From Zeugodacus cucurbitae (Eukaryota > Arthropoda > Insecta > Diptera > Tephritidae), in the NCBI RefSeq assembly GCF_028554725.1, contig NC_071671.1:558001-622000 (forward strand): DNA of 64,000 bases, given 5' to 3'. The notes below the pieces were generated by a model, which was not told where the DNA came from, made no database searches, and was given only the letters and a program-made list of their open reading frames with translations. Every line of letters starts with the position of its first letter. The first letter of the stretch is position 1. Shown in pieces: positions 14,001 to 28,200 of the stretch. Both the position numbers and the translations under genes were made by a program.

Positions 14001-15030
14001 ATACGGAAATCTATATGTACATATTCTTCATAAACTTGGTATAAAGTAAAATGAGTAATGTTTGTTTTCGATATCACCACCAATATATTCTATCCTATTA
14101 CGTTTTATTGGCCAATTTTATATTTCCTCACTTCGTGCAAGTATATGTGTGACGCAATACCATTAAATTTTATGTATCTGCACAAGTTTAAAAGTTTGTG
14201 CAAACTGTTGTTCGTCAAGCCGATATAAATTGTGTGTAGAGGTTAAGCTATGAACACCGCCAATATGAGCACGGCAACCCCACTATTTGACAGCTGTTGA
14301 AACAGATGAAACAATTTTTTGGTAACTTTTGATACCAAATTTCTGCAATAATTGTTTAAATTGCTGTTTTGCATATTACTAACACAAAAATTCTTAGTGA
14401 CATACTAAATTATTTGAAACAATTTAAAAGAAAATGTAAATATAAATATTGTTTGAAAAGTAAGTAAACATGTACATGTTTTACACAAATAGAAAAACAA
14501 GAAATAAAAATCGATAGTGATTTATTTCCAATCTAAAATTTTGTGAATACATGAGTGATCTTCCAATTTATTTGGCATGAAGGTGCGCATACTTTACAGG
14601 TGCACGTTTTTATTACAATTTCAAACCGGTATTAAAATGCAAATGATAAGTATGGCCAAAGCCATAAGCTCTGCTGCATTGAGATCCTTCTGCTAATCTT
14701 CTGATTGTCCATTTTTATAAGCAATAATTTAATCTACAGAACCTACTTACAATAATTATATAAACTTTTTGTTTTTTTATTTTTAGATTAAAAGTATTGA
14801 AAATAATTGCTGTAATACTAAATAAATCGGATATAACCATTGGTCGGAACTCAAATATACCACCATTATTTGATTGGGTAATATATTTAATTCTTAATAA
14901 ACCCTTCAATAATTCTAATTTAAATAATTCTGGTTAGATTTAATTTTTAAGAAAAAATAAGTGAAATAGTTTCGGGCAAATTGTTGAATACTGCCAAAGC
15001 AAAAAAAAAGCAGTATATTATTTATAAAAG

Positions 15031-15125
15031 TATGTTGTTGTTGTTGTAGCGGCATAAAAAATTTCCCAAATAATTCTGAGGATTGTTGCCGATTTGACAG
15101 TCCTTGGTCGGTTCCATTCTGGTTA
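15031..15125. repeat. Probable dispersed-repeat fragment beginning GTTGTTGTTGTAGC
   Basis: GTTGTTGTTGTAGCGGCATAA is followed by GACAGTCCTTGGTCGG some 65 bases later. From general familiarity, this pairing resembles a repeat found many times in tephritid and other fly genomes, often at the ends of non-LTR elements. The copy is degenerate and has no coding content. A second tract starting TTGTTGTTGTAGCA occurs at about 13,424. The call rests on pattern memory and needs a repeat search. Confidence 0.35.
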
Positions 15126-15500
15126 GATATTTAAACTATCTCCCTATTTTATACCACTTAGGTATAGGCGTTGAAAAAAGTAAAATATTTTTCTTGGATC
15201 TTCGTACTGTAAAGTTCCACACCTTTATTTTTATTTATTTCTCATTTAGCTATTACTCGTCAATTAACTATACGCTTATCGTTTATTCGGTTATCATCGA
15301 AAAATTGCTTTTCACTTTCAAATTTGCCAACGCACTCCTCTTTGTTAAAAATCCCCGTGAATAAGAATAGTAAAGTATGGGATAGTTAATCATATGTACT
15401 TATATACATACACTTTTACTCCGAATACATTAATGATAATGGCTATGGCAAATTAATACAGAGAGAGTATTTTTATTCAAAATTATTGTTGCTCTCGGAT

Positions 15501-17592
15501 AGCACGACGCATTGTCATTTAGCTTGTTTTTTTCTATCAGCTAACAGTGTTGGATGACGAAACTGGTCGCAAGTCGGAAGCGGTCTTTAGTGCTGAGTAC
15601 ACACGCTTGTCGGTTTACTTCTACGTAAATATTCTCGAATTACGCATGTTACGAACTTTGAGCCGATCAGTTTAGCGCATTGCAATCATTCAAACAAATA
15701 TATTGTGTAATTTATGGTTTGCATTGTACATTATCAAAGTGTTAGTGTCAGTAATTTTTGCGCATACACTTCGCAAATTAATAAATAGTACACGCTATTA
15801 CCGATTACGTTTAAGTATACAGTAAAAGTATCAGTTCGTTTACATTGTAAAGTGATTTGTAGGCGACTGTATTTCTGTTTTGTGTTGTTTACATAATACA
15901 AATAGATGTATATCTATGTATGCATTTGCGATTATGAGTTGGCGAATTTTCTATGTTGGTTTCATCTATCTATGCTTTTTTGACGAAGTCTGATAAGCTT
16001 ACTTATTGCTGAACAGTTCATGCTTGAGGCACTTGGACCTACTTAGATACACATATGTATGTATGTATATGCATACATAGACATCTATATGAGTAGTGTC
16101 GGAAGTTTATTGGGTCCACACAGCCTTACATGATACAGACAAGTCGATTAATAAATATAGTAACATATAATAAAACTTTGTATAAACATGCATGACTAAT
16201 GACTGCTGGAAATTGTGGAGTTCATTGTCATTTACACTTTATATATACGTTCATATTTCAACGTATATAGCCAATTTTTTATAAAAGAAATTCGAAAATA
16301 GAGAATATTGAGTTTTAACCTTCGTTAGTGTTTGGCTAAATATAAATTAATATCAAAGTTAGTTTAAAATAAAATTTAACTAATGAAATTCTCATTTTTC
16401 TATTTCTAGTTATGTTTTTAACGCGTAGACGGAAGTTCTTTAAAAGGTGACTGTCACAATATGATATGTGTACAACAGCAATTCATACGGGCGAATGCCA
16501 TTGATAAAACATAATTATTTTTATATTTTATCTGTCAGTGAATAGCGTATAATCCTCCCTATGATATTTGTTTAAAGCCATATCTTTTATGTTGTTATTA
16601 ATATATTCATAATCTAGACATTTTTTAGAACTCGCTAAAAGTGTAATTATAATATTCCAGACAATATATTACTACGCGTGAACTAATTACTTTGATATGA
16701 TAAATTGTGACATACATACATATAATTCTTATAACTTTTTATTTTCCTAATTTGAATTTACCTTGACATAATGTTCAGTGAATGAGAAATGCTGCAGCGC
16801 AGGTATATTATGTCTTATTTAGTTCAGATGAGATAATATTAAATCTAAGATATCGGTTAGATTCTTTCTATCCAATGCTTTAATATACGTGTATGTATGT
16901 TATAAGTAGCTACAATGAATTTTACCGCTAGTTCAAATTTAATACTAAATTTAACATAGTTCTTTTGTTTTGGGCTTTGTGAACTAACATTTTCATTAAC
17001 AACATTCCCTATTTAGTGAGTCACGTTGAAATTAATTTACCTATTTGATTTTTGTCCCCCTTATTGTTCTGATATTATTATATGTTAGAACCTTTAGTAA
17101 ATTATTGGCTATATTAACTTTTAGTTTTCAATAATAAGTTTTTATCGAACCAATTTGTTGTCTTTTCATTGTCATAGTGATTGCTAATAAAACAATTATC
17201 TTTCTTCTCTTTTCCATGTTGAATCCATCTTCATAGTAAGAATTGCTGACAGGCGCATACCGATTGTCTGCACTTAAAAGACAAATTATCATTAAATTTT
17301 TAAATAACGAAAAAAAAATTGAAAAGGAAAAAATAACTGTACTCCCATATCTACAATCAAACAATCACACGTTTACAGTTTGACGTAAAGTGTATATAAC
17401 AAGCGCATCTGCATATTTAATCCAAATAGTTGAAGAATTTAGAACACCTGTTGTAATTCCCAAAGTTTACACTTCAGAACTTCTTAATTTGTGTGGCATA
17501 ACAGTCATTGTTAAATTTGGCTGTTACATTCAATCTTCCTCAAACTAAATGTTGGGTTATCATTGAAACGTTCACCAGGTCTATGAAATTTG
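15501..17592 (+). other. Upstream and probable leader region of the ABHD12-like gene
   Basis: No coding ORF is visible. The sequence between about 15.5 and 15.9 kb is less simple than its neighbours and could hold the transcription start and a non-coding first exon, but I could not fix a splice pair. An in-frame TGA at 17,584-17,586 lies just upstream of the chosen ATG. A short upstream ORF starts at 17,583 in a different frame and overlaps the start codon. Confidence 0.35.
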
Positions 17593-19829
17593 ATGTCATT
17601 AAACAAAAATTTTCCACCATTGACTGATAATCCTCCCGCAACTTCACCTCACAATTTACAAAAATATACAAACTTTTATACAATGTACGAATCATATAAA
17701 TTCTTAAACGTCATATTCCGTGCTTCAGTCATTCCGGGAGCATTTATATTAATTTGGCTGACTGGGATGTAAGTACGCTAATCCTTTATACATTTAGATA
17801 CAACATATATATTTTGATTTTTAATTTCTAACTGTAATGCACTCTGTTACAAGTAACATTTTATACGCTTTTCCATGCTTTCTAAATGATGATGAGCAGT
17901 GTGTTAGTAAAGCTTTTTTAATGTCGACATCTTTACTTTATATCGTTATTAATTAACTACCTAATTAACGTATATTTTTGCCTTAACTTTTAATTTTGTT
18001 TTTAAATTCATTTCTATTTTACCATGTTGGTTTGTAAAATGCTAGTGCATGTACAGTATTCGCACGTTTATGTGAACTGATTCAGGATAGTAGCAAAAGA
18101 GCGTGTATATAACCGTGCGTCTACTGAACATCCCATATCTCTGCTTTACACATACAACTTTCTTATTCGCTTCTGTACAAGATATTTAATAACTATCCTG
18201 ATATATGTATGTCCGTGCACCATTCAGTCGATACGATTAAATGGTATTGTATTATTAATTACTTCAGTTACAGTTACTACAGTTAGTGAATAAATTATTT
18301 GACAACTTTTTTTTGTAATTCTGATATATGCTCCAGTGAGTACTCCTAATGTGTAGCATTAAAGTGTTGCGACATTTATTTAGTTATGACTTAAATTTAA
18401 CTCTAAATTCTCTTATTTATTCCAAAGAATCTCACTTACTGTGGTACAACTATGTATGCTCGTATTCCTCATAATATTCGTTGGATTCCCATTAATATTC
18501 CGTTATTCTATAACATTACAAAGAGGGATTCTGTTTCTCACGTTTAGTAAGTATTTAAATCGTTTCTGTTTCAATAACTTTTTAATGTTGCACGAATTTT
18601 AACGAGAAATATGTATTATATCTCAAATAACATTTTTAAACGAATTTCATTGCAGTTACATATCCCAAAGATCTTGACCTGTCAAACCCAGCCAGTGTGG
18701 GGCTGTTTGGTACGAGATCGCTTAATCTTAGTGTGCTTGATCCGGATGCTGAGGAGCGGCATGATGGAGTGCGTATTGGTGTCTGGCATGTGCTCCCGTT
18801 ACACTTATCTAAACGCTTTGCTAAAGAACTGAAAATCGATACGGTATACTTACGATTGTTAAGAATTGTGTACGGAAATATATACACTCACTCACTTCCT
18901 ACTTTTGTACAGGAAACGCACGATGAATTGAAGAATACAACACTTGACGAAGACGATGTGTTAGACAAGCTAATGCCCATTCTCAAATCGGAATTCCCCG
19001 AAGTAACCGCGGAGAATGAAGCACTATTTTACGAGCGCATGCTGAAACTTCCTGGTACGATTGTTCTTTATCTTCATGGCAATACCGCTTCTCGTGGCTC
19101 GGGACATCGTGTTGAGATGTACCAACTTCTCCGAAAACTTGGCTGTCATGTATTGTCTTTGGATTATCGAGGTTATGGAGATTCCGATCCCGTTTCACCC
19201 ACCGAAGAGGGAATCGTTCGCGATGCACTAACAGTTTACGAATATATCAGAAATATAACAACAAATCCTGTATTCATATGGGGTCATTCTCTGGGCACAG
19301 GAGTTGCATGCCATTTGTGCTCACAGCTAAGTTTAAATTTCAAAATGGATCTACCACGTGGAGTGGTTTTGGAGGCGCCTTTTACGAACATCCGTGATGA
19401 AATAAGATTGCATCCATTCGCTAGGGTCAGAAAATCATTATATTTGTATTTGCTTTTAAATGTTTTATTTCTTCTTTTATATTACTTTTACAGCCCTTTA
19501 AAGATCTGCCTTGGTTTGATTTGACGATTGCTCGTCCTATGTATTCGAATAAGTTACGCTTTGAATCGGATCAGCATATAGGAAAATTTCGGCAGCCGGT
19601 GATGATACTCCATGCGGAAGATGATTATGTTGTTCCATTCGAACTTGGTTACAAACTGTATCGAACTGCTCTGGATACGCGTGAAAAAGCTTGGGGACCT
19701 GTTGAATTTCATAGATTCCATGGCGATGCAGGCTACGGACATAAGTTTCTTTGCCGTGCGCCTCAACTGCCTGAACTAGCAAAGCAATTTATCGAGACTT
19801 ATCGCAACGAAGATTTTTACAAGCTTTAA
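17593..19829 (+). CDS. ABHD12-like: ABHD12-like membrane serine hydrolase (lysophosphatidylserine lipase family)
   Basis: Model: 17593-17768, 18428-18546, 18656-18843, 18913-19425, 19494-19829; 1332 nt, 443 aa, all phases close. ABHD12 proteins are endoplasmic-reticulum alpha/beta hydrolases that cleave lysophosphatidylserine and related lipids. Residues about 38-58 and 63-83 are hydrophobic, giving the N-terminal membrane anchor. The hydrolase core has LYLHGN (oxyanion region, about 213-218), DYRGYGDS, the nucleophile elbow GHSLG with Ser287, LEAPFTNIRDE, LHAEDD with likely catalytic Asp376, and GYGHK with His415. The order and spacing match human ABHD12 (398 aa). ATG 17,593 is the first in-frame Met after a TGA; its -3 base is T, so initiation context is weak. 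Intron 3 (69 nt) is in frame and stop-free, so a 466-aa retained form is possible. Donor 19,426 (GTCAGA) is weak but gives exact phase. The gene is co-directional with ena downstream. Confidence 0.93.
18844..18912 (+). other. 69-nt in-frame, stop-free intron (exitron-like)
   Basis: ACG|GTATAC ... TTTTGTACAG|GAAACG defines a minimal fly-sized intron. It is 23 codons long and has no stop in the reading frame. If retained, it adds a Leu/Ile/Tyr-rich stretch between the IGVWH segment and the hydrolase core. ABHD12 relatives have no matching hydrophobic insert there, so splicing is the default inference. Confidence 0.65.
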
Positions 19830-20360
19830 AATGTTTGAAACGTTGGTCTCTGTTATTTTCTCCATCCAGTACACACTGTAGAGTATTTAAGGATCTACAG
19901 CCAGGAACCAAGTCACTCAAAAGCTATAGCCTTATTTAGCAGCTACAGGAATGCCGTTCATTTCACACAGAAAAATATGTAGAAAACGTTTTGTCATAGA
20001 TTTGTGTATATGCATAACATATACAATAATGATTTTAGTATTATTCGCGAAAATTAGTTACACATATTTATATGAAGATATTTATTAGACAGTTGCGGGT
20101 GTAATTATTTATGACAGTTTTAGAATACATCCAACATCATATGCACGTATGTATGTATGTATATATACGATTGTATAAAAGGGCGATATTTAGAGAGTGC
20201 ATTAATATTGGTCAAACTGTGAAATTTTGTATTCTTTATTATTATTGCAAGCCGTGATTATGCCTAGGAGTATAACTATTACCAAAAGGGTAAAATAAGC
20301 ATAATAACATAAAATTTTTTTTTTTTGTAAATAAATAAACTTACAAATACAAAATTTACG
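19830..20360 (+). terminator. 3' UTR and poly(A) signals of the ABHD12-like gene
   Basis: After the stop at 19,827-19,829, AT-rich sequence runs to overlapping AATAAA hexamers at 20,330-20,335 and 20,334-20,339, preceded by a T-rich tract. This is the most likely mRNA end. There is no other coding content. Confidence 0.5.
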
Positions 20361-20799
20361 TGTATAGTAATTTTTATATTCGCACGGTTATATGAAATAT
20401 GAGGGAATGCAATTTGAATAATTATTTTTGAGTCTCGGAAAAACTATTAACGATAAAATATGCAACGAAATTGGTAACTCAAATTAGGTTTGCGCAATCT
20501 TATTGAAGTAGTGGGTGGCGCGTTATAATGAGTCTCAAAGAAGTCTGTTATGTGGTTGCCACCTGAGGCTGAATATATGCACTAATTTGAATATATCGAA
20601 TGTTAGGGAAAATATACTGACATTACTATGACTGTTTGTTAATTTTTTTAATGTATATATATTATACAGCATTATAATTTTCATTAACTCATCAAGATAT
20701 GAAAAAGTAGTAGTTAATGCAACCATGTAATTGGTTAGTACTTAATTGTAAAACCCTGTGTGGGTACAGAAACTGTGGATTTATACAACCCTAAGTGCA

Positions 20800-22215
20800 G
20801 AAATTGCTTTTTGATATACTGTGGTTGACAGCGGTGGAGCGATTTGTATTAGTGAGTGACGGAAGGAAATTTGGTTTCGGTTAAGATTATTGGGTTAATT
20901 TTAAATAAAAAAAATATTTAAAAGAAAACGTTAAAATTGTAAAGTGATTGCAAAGTACAAGTGATCATATATGTTTGTGTAGACAGCCAAAAGTTTCCTT
21001 TTATTCCTAGAAAAATTAGGAAATAGGCGGTGCAATACTTTAGCAGACACAAACACATCGAAAACGATGTACATACATATGTAAATGTGTACCCATACGA
21101 ACTGACTAGTCCAAACAAAGCGGCGTTGGCAGCATATAAACCGCAGCACCAGGAAGAAACAAGGAGATAAACTAACACCACGGTTTCAGTACTTCGTTAA
21201 ACCAACAAAATAGATTTTCTATTAAATTCCTCATTTATAACGTCACATTTCCGTAAATATATTTGTGATCTATAGAAATAAATAGACTTCTGTTAGACAG
21301 AGTTTTATAGAAAACAGTATCTATCTATATATCTATAGCGCAAATTTCCTGGTAGCAGGAATAAAAAATAGCAATAAAGTTGTCGGGGAGAAAAGCGAAG
21401 TGTTAGAGGAACGAAAGGAATAGGAACATACATATATTTTAAAAAGTGCTGAGGGTGTGGGTGAAGGAAGAGAGCGCGCTTCTACACAGGTTACGGCGAA
21501 GAGAAAATTCGCCCTTTTCTGTGTATAAAACTTGGAAGAGGTGCTTCCCTCCGCTGCTTGTGCATTTTAAGTTGAAGTTAAATATTTCGGCGAGTTATGA
21601 TGAATATTGCACCAGTATTCTGCCGCTACTATATACGCGGTGAAATGTGCAAATTTATTAAAATATATTAAGGGAAGGATAGGGTGTGTGTTTTTGCGAG
21701 CCGAATAAGAGCTCATTGCAATCGGGTTGGGTTTTCTTTATTCTGATTTTTCATTTTTTATCGGTGGCAATAGCGCAAATCAGCAGCAGTGGCACAGTGG
21801 ATGATGGTGATGGGTGCGCATAGTCAACGTAAAAAGGGCATATAATAAAAGAATTCCAATGAGAATAAAAGAACAATGTGAATATGTATATGAAAACAAT
21901 GCCAAATAATTATTAACTTATATCAAAAAGTGAAAAGGATACCAATTCAGTGATAAAATAGAAATACTAAATATGAAAAAGTGTGAAAATTGATATTTGC
22001 ACAAAGGTGTTTCAAACGAAAAATTTGTGATGAAAGCTAAATCAATTATTTGTGTAGTGATTGGTGTAAAAAGTATTTCAAGGGTTCGTTTTAGCTCCCT
22101 TATGTTGAAATAACAAGTTTGACGTGAGGAATTTCGGAAGAAAATTAAAAGAGCTACTTGTATCTTCAAATAAATGCTCCGAACTATACAATAAAGGATT
22201 AACGAATATGTTATG
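20800..22215 (+). other. ena: Putative distal 5' non-coding exon of ena
   Basis: The block is A-rich and UTR-like, lies between the ABHD12-like gene and ena, and ends at a consensus donor TTATG|GTAAGTTC (exon end 22,215). The start is not defined; about 20.8 kb is a guess. Splicing to 32,935 would make two tiny upstream ORFs across the junction (ATG TTA TG|A and ATG|ATC TCA TAA). Splicing straight to 43,631 would instead place ATG at 22,208 in frame with the EVH1 domain. Which is used cannot be told from sequence. It could also belong to a separate non-coding RNA. Confidence 0.4.
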
Positions 22216-25200
22216 GTAAGTTCATAAATATGCGTAAACATTTTAAATACAGTTGAGCATTTTATATATAAAAATTACAAATCGAAAATTTAAAATATAT
22301 TGCTATCCACTATCCTCGGTATAGAGTGATATTTAAAATCATTCCTATCGTATTGTTTAGAGCGAAAAATCCGTATAGCTAATAGGCAAAAACAAGTAAA
22401 TGTGTCCATTACCTGGTTTGCGTGACGAATATATGTTTATTATCAGAGCTGATGCCTCTCCGCGCATGTTTCTTAGTCTCTCTTGTTGCAAACAGCAAGT
22501 ACGTATATAAGTGTATATGTACTCATGTACTAACATATGTATTGGTTATTTTTAAGGATTTTTTCGTCTCCTCTTTTATTGAGCTCTTCCTTACACGCCC
22601 TTTTTCTCATGTGTTAATCTCTCTGTTTTTTTTGCTCTTCCAATTGCTGGTTGGGCTGATATGATTTTGATAAAAATAGGAAAACAAAATGTTCTAAAAT
22701 TTATGATTAACGAAAAGTTTGATTTTTATAAAAATTTTTCTACATAAGAAATATTAAAAATAATTAGCGAAGTACAATAGTTAAAAGAAATCGTAATACA
22801 AAGAATTTATCTGAACCCATCTGATCCTGTCGTGAATTGAATAAAGATATAGGTTTTTTCGTATAATATAACTATGACATTTGTAGTAAAACCTAAAATG
22901 GCGTACCAGTACATACATATACGCAAATATATTTAGAAATAAGTGTGGTTTCCAAAGAAGTTAATCTAACATTTAAGCCTTTAACAAATTATTATTAAAA
23001 AATTTAGCTTGAACATTTGGCTCTTTCGGTTTGCCCTTCAAAATGTTGCGGTTAAAAAATCGGCTGACTGGTTTGAATAGCGACAATATGCTGCTTTTGT
23101 TATATTGGTAAACCAGTTTTTTTCAAGTAACTGTAATAACTCGTAATATAAAGCTTTCGTTATACATAACGCGCTGGTTGCCACAAAGTATTGTAGAAAT
23201 ACAAAGTATATGTGACTCATCAGATTCCAGCTTGATCGCGCTTAGAGTAAACAGCTGATCTACTTCCTAGTTGAAGTGCAGTTGTCAAGTATTTCATACT
23301 ACGTAGTTAGGCAGTGATAAGATCTCGAACTAAGCTTCTCATAATATGTACATGAATATGTAACTAATATAAAAACTGTCCTGCTTAGTATACCTACATA
23401 TTATTGGATTTTTGTATGTAAGTGGAGACATGAATTAATACGACGAATTTGAGTTATTAGTCATTCGGCGGAAATCTTAACAGCGGTTTTGACAAATACA
23501 ACTAAAGCGATATGTTTCTTTCATGACTCAATCGTGTGTTTTACCGAGGGCAGAGCAAAAAAAAAAAAGAAAAGTATTCCAATTGCATTGCCGACCCCTT
23601 GATTCTAATGTTGTGCCTAACGAAGGTAAATGCAAAGATAAGATAAGTGTATTTACTAAATTCAGGCTTACCAAATTTATCTTTCAGTATTTCAGTAGAT
23701 AAGGTTTGTTAGATGCGCACAGAAAATATTTGAAATTCAACGACTATGTCCCATGATCGTCATTAAAAAACTATGATTGGTGTTTATATAGGTGACCAAT
23801 TGTTATTGCTTGAACTGCATGTATGTATTTCATAAATATCTTCGCGCCCCTTAGTCGCTTCCGATTCGTAGCGTTTGTGACGTTCTTGGTTGCTGTCTTC
23901 TAGTAAGGCATTGCAGCAAAGTAGAAAAGTTCGTGCCTTTATGGCAAAAAATTATATACAAATGTGCATTATGGCTACGCCTATTTGAGGAAGTAAATCT
24001 TATGTAGGAGTATGATTCACCACAGTTATTTTGTTTACCGATAACATTTCAATACACCGCCTGGCTTCTTTTCACTTGCTTTTTCTCCTATATTCTTCAT
24101 TTCTTATAGACAAAGCTGTGGTTTGTCGGCCGACACCAGCGCACGCGCTCGAGCACGCGGATGTGTGAAACGTGTTTTGTTTAGTAAACCAACGCTTTTG
24201 TTGACTTACTGCCTTTCATTTTACTTCCACTGACAGCGGCTTAAATCCCCTCTCATTACCGCTTGCCCACTATATTAGTAGGTACTCTTATTCATAAAAA
24301 ATCCACTTAGGCGTATTTGAACTGTTATTTGTTGTGATGTGATCTGATTGAAGAGTTGCCATAATGGCGCTAAAAAAAAAGAACAATGAAACCTCGAATT
24401 AATGAAGAGCCATTAGCGGCACACATTTGATTTCAATTAGAATTTGGCACCGTAAACACTTTCAGCAGACTTATAAGCTTTATGGCATAATTAGTCGTCA
24501 TTTAGTTGGCTCGCTTGTGCTTGCGTTGCATAGCATTACTACCTATTGCCACAAGATAGAAGTATTTGGACTTTTGATACTTCCGAGGCGCTGTTATTAC
24601 TTTGGCAAATATTAGCCAGACATTTAAGGAAATAAATGAATAAATAACAACTTTTTTAGGGATCCAAAAATAACTGCTTTAGTGATGTAATGTCTCTTGC
24701 TATGGAGCTACACAAATATTTGAATTTGTCGCTACACTGGATTAAATGCAGTTAAACTTAAATAATTAAAAGGTGATTATATTTTTTGGATCATACATAC
24801 ATACATATGTTCAATGTATAAAAAAGTGTGAAAATTCAAAGATAAGCAAAAATGAAATTATGAGGCGATACAACTGGGCAATCATCTTGAAAACTTTGTA
24901 AACTTGATGAAATGACTTCTTTGCGAAGAGGGAAAGAACAGTGAACAGCATAAGAAGATAACAAAAACAAATAAACAACTTCCATAGCTAGTGGCGAAAA
25001 TTAGTTATGTGTATATGAATGGGTAAGGTAAGCTGTTTTCAATGAGTGCAGTGAAAAACTGTGGAATCGGCAAAAATGAGGAATGCAGCAAGAAGGTAAC
25101 ATAACACAGGTGATGAAATATAAGACTTTAAGCGAACAACAAAAATGCTTAAGCTTAGTTCGAAATGCCGACGAACAGTTTGGCATATGGTGTTGCCACA

Positions 25201-28200
25201 ATCACTCTGTCACGGTCAACATGCTAACCATATGGTGACACGGTGAGGCTGTGCGAAAGCCTCATGTGATAGCTCAGTGGCCAGGGATGCATGCAATTAG
25301 AAACGTTTAAAGAATTTCAAAAACACAATACAAACATTATATACATATATCATATGCTCTCCGTAGTGTACCTACATCTACATATATGTATATGCATAGT
25401 GTGAGATATATAAAATTTAATATAATATACATATGTATATTATGTGTTTTATCAAGGATATTTTCGAGAACTTTGAATAAGTTGTATTTCATTACTGAAC
25501 CATTTATAAAATTATAAAATTGCATTTGAAATCTTTACTCTCTCACCCTGTCTCTATTCTCTTTTAATTTTCATTATGATTGTGTGGTTTCCCCACTGAT
25601 GGTACCAACACGATTTTCTTTTTCACGGACTGAAAATTTTCAAGTAGCCACACCTCAGTGCACATAAAAGCAAAAATAACACAAGATATTAAGTTGTTGA
25701 GTCGAATAAACTTTTATTAGATTACACTGCAATTAAACGAATTTCGTCTTGTTACGTTGAGTGGAAACAAAGTGCGAAACGAAAGATAACTACCTTTAAA
25801 GAACCGAACCAGCCTTTATACAATTGGGATTCAGATAAAGGTGACGATGGTGGTGGTAGGCTCAAAGTTTAGCTCGAACCCATATTGGGTTACATTTGCT
25901 CTATGGTCTGGTGGTATATTTAATTGTTTATTACTTTAATTAAATAGAACACACTAATCTTCTCTTAACTATTTACTATTTAAAAAGTAATGAAATCTTC
26001 CGATATTTGTACGAAGTTTCGGTATTTGTGTGTTGGGTAGTATCACTAGCACTTGAGTTTTATATATAGTTTCTGTCGCATTATAAATCAAATTATAAGC
26101 ATAGGATTTCAGCAAAGCAGTAAACACCAAATGTTACATATTCTTATTGTTATGTGTAATTTTCCGTTTCAATCACTGAAAAATTTCCATCAACCGTCGA
26201 AATAAGTGTACATATGTTTCGCGGATTTTCCTTACGGCATTTACTTTAAAATATTTTTCTCAGTTCACAATTTTGAGGTACATCATACATACATACATTT
26301 GTATAAACAATCGAATATTAAAATCTATGGATATACATACTACATTTGTATGTGTGCTGTTAATATTTGCAAAAACACCCCATGCTCCTCTAATGCGTTT
26401 TAAAGCAATCGATAAATATATTGAAATCAAAACAAAATCAGCGTTTATTAAAAAATGCCCAATTGATACGTAAGGAAATTGGGAGTGAAAATTAATTAGA
26501 CAATCGAAATGCGTAGAGCTTAAATATCTAGTTGAAGGTCGTACTCCACGTCTGCCATGCCTCCGCGTACCATATAAGAGAATGTAACTAGCGTCACAAG
26601 AAGATTTGTCGTTCTAAAACGGAATTTTGGGGCAATTTAGCGTAATTACCAGTTTCATAACCTCAGTTGCTGCTTGCCATTGCATTACACATATGTACTC
26701 TTATTTGCATGAACCCATATATATAAGCATGTGTATGTGTGGGTATATCTTTAGTGCCAACGAAATTTCCGGTCGATTACGCATTGCCGACTAAAAATGA
26801 TTCTCGTCTACCTACTTTTTCATGCTGAACATATGTTTACGATTACAAATACAATGTTTGTTTGTTCTATTTTCCTTTTGGCGATAAAAACGGCCCTTGA
26901 AGTTTTGACTTGGACAACATTTCCATCGATGATCCATCAAACAACGAAAAATGGTACACAGTTCGCATTTGGCGCGCTAGTGACTAGCGAGTTGATCCGC
27001 TGAAGTTTGGTTAGGTTCACTTGGTGACAACGTTTTTGTAAAGTTTTGTTCAATATTTGTATATTTGGTCAAATAAATACGTAAAGAGTGAAAAGTAAAT
27101 TTGTAAGTCCATGCTGTGGTTCGGGTTAGTGTTTAATGAAAAGTGGGCGTAGTGGATAGTGTCGTCAACTCTGCACCTTCATAACATTCTCAGTCGCCAA
27201 CGCTTTGCAATTGCATTCCATCTCATATTGCCTGACTACGTTCACTCCGAATTTGGAGTGCCAACGTAAAAGACGATACGAATAACTTAGCATGCGCTCA
27301 CAGACAACGCTCAGACTTTATGAAATTACATATAAATTCGTAGATTATACATCATCAGCTGAAACAAAGCCATTGAACTTGCTAATGTAGAATCGCATGA
27401 AGATGTGGTATGTAGGTAGCTTGAAGTTTCCAACGAGACAACATTGCACACTCTACATATATACATATTGCTGTGGAAGAAAGTGGCAATTGAGGAAACA
27501 TAAACACAAAACTGGTCTGACGCATGCCTCATGATCGTTTGGTGGGCAAAACCATTTAAAGAATATATACGTATATACATATATTTTGTATATATTTGTT
27601 CGAGATTGACTCAACTGTTGACTAAAATCGTGTATTCATACTCATTCATATACTCAGATATAATGAAACACAGTTCTTGGACATGTATGTTGTTCTTGTA
27701 GCAACTGAAAACATTCTCGGCATTTCATTCAAACATTTTGAAAAGTATGAACTGCACAAACACAGTTTATTTGACAGCAATAATGGAATGAAAACAACAA
27801 ATGAAAACAGCGACAGTATATTTAACGGAAAGGAAAGGTCATACAAATTTATTTATGTGATTTAATTGGTTATTTGAATGGACTTGTCCGACTCTTCATA
27901 ACTTTGTCATAATTTCAATCGATTGATAAATGTCAGCAAATTGTAAAGCAGAAAATATATACAAACATACGCACACTTATAGAAGTGCACCCTGCAAGTG
28001 TACGGTGTCAAAAGTATGTGAAGTGCAAACTTTCATCAAGACTTGTTCGTGTGTCGCGCAACGCCTTTGACACTGTATCGCATATTGATGCGTATCTTGT
28101 ATGTATTTAAATGATAATTTGCGCACTTAATTTGTTCTGCCGCACAAATAACTCAAAATCATAGAAAAGCAATAGGGTTTTATAAAATCTAGAGATATTG

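Larger units (their letters stand above)
5974..15500. other. Intergenic spacer, no convincing gene
   Basis: This stretch holds AT-rich DNA with scattered low-complexity tracts. A slightly GC-richer block at 8.5-9.15 kb is open on both strands (144 codons on plus, 109 on minus) but matches nothing I know. There are tandem decamers near 10,980, CA/GT and ATGT microsatellites near 7240 and 9660, and GTTGTTGTTGTAGC-type tracts near 13,425 and 15,030. Such tracts often sit at the ends of dispersed fly repeats. No tRNA, rRNA or conserved protein was recognised. Confidence 0.55.
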
